Source: Strongylocentrotus droebachiensis (Eukaryota; Echinodermata; Echinoidea; Camarodonta; Strongylocentrotidae). From it: 64,000 bases of DNA. Below, piece by piece: positions 60,910 to 64,000 of the stretch (the stretch's first letter is position 1; the number at the start of each line of letters is the position of its first letter). The notes under the pieces are model-generated. The model searched no databases. It had not been told where the DNA came from and was given only the letters and a program-made list of their open reading frames with translations. Both the position numbers and the translations under genes were made by a program. Location of the stretch: assembly GCA_035222895.1 (NCBI GenBank), contig JAVYIG010006379.1:1-64000 (forward strand), given 5' to 3'.

Positions 60910-61135
60910 TCCCCCTGTCCACACACAACATTTTCCGTGATTAGCTATACCGTTTCGCGATAGTGATACCGTTTCGCGATAGTTTTACGATGAAATTGTG
61001 TGTGTGGACGCTTACTAACGATACGTCGTATAACGAAACTAGTCTAACGAAACGCAGGTTTGGGCATCGTTTCGAACTGAAACTCAATAAAGAATCACGC
61101 CTAATCACGGAAAATGTTGTGTGTGGACAGGGGGA
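60910..61135. mobile_element. 226-bp MITE with perfect 34-bp terminal inverted repeats
   Basis: 60911-60944 and 61101-61134 are exact reverse complements, opening CCCCCTGTCCACACACAACA. The interior holds ACCGTTTCGCGATAGT twice and related TTTCG words, with a chance 60-codon frame. The identity of the ends indicates recent activity or strong selection on them. No clear target-site duplication was found. Confidence 0.85.
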
Positions 61136-61194
61136 GTGTAACTAGTGTAACTAATTGGGCGGGGCTTAACGTGACCTCGAGCGAAAGGAGACCA

Positions 61195-61375
61195 GACTGT
61201 AGAGTTTCAGGATTACTTTCTTCTGTTTATGGACATCCTTGAATTTATACGATGATAATTTATATGAAGTTTCTTGTGTGTGGACACTTTGAAATTTATA
61301 CTATCATTCTTTATACGACGTTTCGTTATAGAGTTTCGGGATAAATTGTTTTGTGTGTGGACACGCTGTAAGTCA
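61195..61375. repeat. Diverged relatives of the 60.9-kb MITE
   Basis: TTGTGTGTGGACAC occurs at about 61272 and 61346 next to TTTATACGA and GTTTCGTTATAG words, which match the interior and ends of the neighbouring MITE (GTGTGTGGACA near 60998 and 61120, inverted near 60917). The stretch looks like one or two older, broken copies in tandem. Confidence 0.5.
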
Positions 61376-62021
61376 TGCCACGTGTATAGGAACTGTGGAG
61401 AATATCATATTACTAGATTCTGTGTCAATATCCCTGTGAAAAGGGTAGGATGTAAACATACTATGAAAGTGATATGGTACAATACACCAACGGTGTATTT
61501 GATTTCCCTTGCTAAACGTAACTTGATGCTTTTAAAGATTGTTTACCAACTCGTTTCATATGCGATCCTATGAATCCATAATACGATGTGGAAATGCATG
61601 ATTGGTTGATGTTTAAGTGGTGAAGTATTCTTCAGGATCCAGCTGACAACGCCACGGAGAATGTGGAGAATTAAACCGTCAATAAGGCAACAATAATAAC
61701 AAAAGTGATGAAAGTAATTTTAAGGAAAAAAGGGTGATGAATAACAATGCTTCATGGACAAGAGAGGAAGAGATACAGAGAGTGAGAAATATTGAGAAAA
61801 GAGAGGGTAGAGAGAACGACATGGAAAGTGAACGAGTGTGGACGGAGGCAGTTTGATTACTTTAGAAAAAGCAAGCAAAGAAGAATACTTGAGAAAATTA
61901 AAATACTTTCGTTTCCAAGGAGCTGAAAATCAATGCATTTGGACTGTAATATAGGAAGCGTTGTAGGATATCACATCATGAATGAGAAAAACAACAACGC
62001 TTTCTTCGAATTCGAAATTGT

Positions 62022-62184
62022 AGGTAATAGCGCTATAACGCAGATCTCCGCTACCATAAATAATACGCCCGAGTTCCCCACGTTTGGGGGAATCGCAAGG
62101 TTCAGCAAGCCGGAGTGCAATGGCAAGCCTCGCCCTGGGGGTGCATCCTTCTTGATCAATGCGACCCCTGCGCCAGGTAAGTAT
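62022..62184 (-). ncRNA. U1 snRNA-like gene, minus strand, altered stem-loop IV
   Basis: On the minus strand the RNA starts ATACTTACCTGGCGCAGGGG at 62184. It contains the U1A-binding loop (ATTGCACTCC), CCCAGGGCGAGGCTTGCC, and the Sm-site region TATTATTTATGG. It is nearly identical to the plus-strand copy at 63700 except at the 3' end. There the loop GCG-TTCG-CGC has become GCG-TTATAG-CGC and the closing stem GGAGAT/ATCTCC is changed to GGAGAT/ATTACC. The 5' splice-site-pairing end is intact. It may be a variant or a decaying copy. The plus-strand open frame over it is meaningless. Confidence 0.8.
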
Positions 62185-62285
62185 GCTTCAAAAGAATCGT
62201 CTGCGGTACTTAATCAAATGCTCACAGTGACATACAATGGTTAAACATCCAATCCTACAGCAAGAAATCACATGTAGAATCTCAT
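62185..62285 (-). promoter_or_regulatory. U1 upstream region (PSE-containing), minus copy
   Basis: The 100 bp upstream of the minus-strand U1 matches, as an inverted copy, the upstream region of the plus-strand U1. The best conserved block, GGTTAAACATCCAATCCTAC (plus-strand reading, 62239-62258), sits 55-74 bp from the RNA start. That is where the snRNA proximal sequence element is expected. Confidence 0.6.
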
Positions 62286-62302
62286 TATAGAGTAGGTTTT
62301 AA

Positions 62303-62796
62303 AGGTAATACAAAGTTTTGGGAAAATTTTGAAAATTGGGTGGATAGTGATTCTTTACAATTTTGATATATTTGAATGCCCCTGTGGATGTACTATAAGC
62401 ACTAGAAAATTTTGTCCCTAAAACAATTCTGCTTCCGAGAAAAATTGAATATAACAATTTACCGGTGCTACCGGTAAAATTTTGATTAAATTTCAAATAG
62501 CGCCTACGGCCGTACAATGGTAGCTGCGACCATGAAAAATCTCATAATATGTAGTTGTGATATATAATTTCCAAACGGAAATGGCCAAATGTTAAATTTT
62601 AGTCAAGATAGCTAAATCGATATATTGACCTTGAGAGGGAGCTATACAACATAAACAGTTTATTATTTATAATTTCATCACTTTAGACTGGATTTCAACC
62701 GTGACAACGATCGCTGAATATTGTAGGATCGCATATGCTTCCAATATGTTCATTTGAACCAAATTCATGACCCCATACCAAAACTTTGTATTACCT
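62303..62796. mobile_element. MITE family 1, full-length copy
   Basis: 494 bp bounded by AGGTAATACAAAGTTTTGG and its exact inverse CCAAAACTTTGTATTACCT. It includes an inner palindromic TACCGGTGCTACCGGTAAA and ACCTTGAGAGGGAGCTATAC. It has no coding capacity. Related copies lie at 6051 (deleted) and 8695 (right end lost). It has inserted about 120 bp upstream of the minus-strand U1. Confidence 0.85.
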
Positions 62797-62969
62797 CCAA
62801 GGAACTACTGTAGTTATTCTGTAAACAGTAATAACAACATGGTCCTGTCAAAAGCGGATGCTGTAATGTGAAATCCTCATTAAAACTAAAATTTTAAAAC
62901 AAATATTTAAACTTTTTTCGTAATAACGAATAGATGTTAAGGCATCAGTTAATAAGCACATCCCTTACA

Positions 62970-63120
62970 ATACCGTTTACTCAGTCGTATGCTGCGGCCT
63001 TATTTTGAAATAGTGTAATTTTTTTTTCCGAAGTTTTGTTTTTCAAGGAGAATTGCAGGGAAAACGTCCGCCATTTGATATTTGACGTGCTGTGTGAGAA
63101 TGTGAAATGGTATCAAAAAA
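62970..63120. repeat. Direct repeat, copy 1, between the U1 genes
   Basis: AATACCGTTTACTCAGTCGT and ATGCTGCGGCCTTATTTTGA recur at 63431 (with CAT for CGT). The match fades after about 130 bp. Together with the inverted U1 genes this shows a locus built by several rearrangements. Confidence 0.7.
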
Positions 63121-63430
63121 GGCAAAATAAACTCTGCAAATTGCATTGAGTTAATGGAAAAGAGGACAATTTCTTTCACAAACTTTATTAACGCACTTAA
63201 AGACATATTCACAGGAAGCCTCTTGTGCTTCTGTAATGGGTTTTGTTTTCATGAATAATAAATGATAAAAACAATATGTTTCAAAAGAATCCGGCTCCTC
63301 GAGGTTTTTTACTGGCTGCCCGACCAAAGGATACAATCGTTTTGCTGATTTTCGTATGACGCTATTGTTATTTAAATCCGTGACGTCCAAGTATCTGCAT
63401 TGTTAAATTCATGAATATGCACCCTATCAA

Positions 63431-63600
63431 CAATACCGTTTACTCAGTCATATGCTGCGGCCTTATTTTGAAAGAGAGTAACTATTTCTTCCGGAATTGT
63501 GATATTTCAAGAGGGATGGCCAAGAAAATGCCGGCCATCTGTAGGATCACTTTCATAGTGCCGAGAAACTGCAGTCACACCTCCAAAGTGGGGCATAGAT
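63431..63600. repeat. Direct repeat, copy 2, upstream of the plus-strand U1
   Basis: Second copy of the 62970 sequence, running toward the U1 promoter region at 63602. It is therefore probably part of the ancestral U1 repeat unit. Confidence 0.65.
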
Positions 63601-63601
63601 G

Positions 63602-63699
63602 AGATTCTGCATGTGATATCTTGCTGTAGGACTGGATGTTTAACCGTTTTATGTCATCCAAGGGATTTGATCAAAAACTGCGACCGATTCTTTCAAAGC
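63602..63699 (+). promoter_or_regulatory. U1 upstream region (PSE-containing), plus copy
   Basis: The block TTGCTGTAGGACTGGATGTT, then TAACC (63621-63645), ends 55 bp upstream of the RNA start and is the part best conserved with the minus copy. That is the expected position of the PSE bound by SNAPc. No TATA box is seen, as expected for a polymerase II snRNA gene. Confidence 0.65.
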
Positions 63700-63860
63700 A
63701 TACTTACCTGGCGCAGGGGTCGCATTGATCAAGAAGGATGCACCCCCAGGGCGAGGCTTGCCATTGCACTCCGGCTCGCTGAACCTTGCGATTCCCCCAA
63801 ACGTGGGGAACTCGGGCGTATTATTTATGGTAGCGGAGATCTGCGTTCGCGCTATCTCCT
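63700..63860 (+). ncRNA. U1 snRNA gene, plus strand
   Basis: The RNA begins ATACTTACCTGGCGCAGGGG, the end that pairs with 5' splice sites. Stem-loop I follows with loop GATCAAGAAGG (the usual U1-70K loop is GATCACGAAGG), then CCCAGGGCGAGGCTTGCC, the U1A loop ATTGCACTCCGG, CCCCCAAACGTGGGGAACTC, and Sm-site region TATTATTTATGG. Stem-loop IV is GGAGATCTGCGTTCGCGC with closing ATCTCC. The length of 161 nt fits U1. The sequence after 63860 (AAACGAATGTAAAGAAAAG) could include the 3' box. All stems close, so the gene looks functional apart from the 70K-loop change. Confidence 0.92.
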
Positions 63861-64000
63861 ACAAAACGAATGTAAAGAAAAGTAAATAAGTTGTCCTTTG
63901 TAAGTTCTACGCCTCTCATTGAGACCCAAATCAAAACTTTGATGTGTGCAACATATCTATCTCTCCAAGCTCGAGATGTCCCATTGTCAACAAATTAAAG
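63861..64000. other. Sequence downstream of U1, nothing recognised
   Basis: No exon or RNA gene is seen between the U1 3' end and the end of the window. Confidence 0.5.

Noticed and set aside
61933-62244. 103-codon plus-strand open frame
   Set aside because: It runs antisense through the minus-strand U1 snRNA; the RNA homology explains the conserved sequence.
63613-63885. 90-codon plus-strand open frame
   Set aside because: It covers the U1 promoter and RNA; not coding.
1-64000. CRISPR arrays, operons, bacterial regulatory sites or intact virus-like elements
   Set aside because: The only regular repeats are eukaryotic mini- and microsatellites and MITEs; no reverse transcriptase, integrase, capsid or polymerase frame was found apart from the LINE 3' end.

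Overview
The window is AT-rich metazoan genomic DNA, most likely from an echinoderm and probably a sea urchin. This rests on short exons with GT-AG introns, U1 snRNA genes, a P2X receptor 3' end, a tRNA-Ser-like SINE ending in GGCGCTATA, and dispersed elements opening TTAA-AGGGCAAGTCCACTCC. I remember that last element type from sea urchin genomes but could not search for it. Single-copy genes occupy little of the window. Most of the long open frames are accidents of microsatellites, a minisatellite or RNA genes.

Region 1 (about 1.8-17.3 kb, + strand) is a 15-exon gene for a DUF7869-type protein. The visible part encodes 915 residues and the first exon is not seen. Its N-terminal half is built from small acidic exons of phase 1-1. 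Three of these (1850, 3062, 3830) lie in nearly identical tandem genomic repeats, a fourth and fifth (5197, 7000) are older relatives, and a second module is duplicated at 7738 and 8271. The conserved core (10714-15358) carries the DGMDQ, LDNCGREN and GHTHEDIDQ motifs. The last exon looks like a small SH3/Tudor-like module. Its introns hold a LINE 3' end, SINE and MITE fragments, a hairpin and poly-G/C tracts.

Region 2 (19.4-22.0 kb) is a 36-37 bp minisatellite of nearly sixty copies. It appears to have expanded inside an older array of about 149-bp units and contains a younger 291-bp higher-order duplication.

Region 3 (22-51 kb) is mostly non-coding. It contains two local tandem repeat clusters (33.5 and 35.0 kb), two TTAA-flanked MITEs (39.55 and 42.57 kb), and the last two coding exons of a P2X ATP-gated channel (43225-43341 and 50914-51078). 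The 7.5-kb intron between those exons carries CT microsatellites at both ends. It also contains a 77-codon open frame with a perfect X-box palindrome and a TATA-like box upstream, and a fold-back element. I did not find the earlier P2X exons.

Region 4 (51-64 kb) holds fold-back elements (53.4 and 57.2 kb), a tRNA-derived SINE (59.9 kb), a 226-bp MITE with perfect 34-bp terminal inverted repeats (60.9 kb), and two inverted U1 snRNA loci (62022-62184 minus, 63700-63860 plus). The U1 loci share about 100 bp of upstream sequence, and a MITE has inserted into the flank of the minus copy. No virus-like element, CRISPR array or operon was seen.
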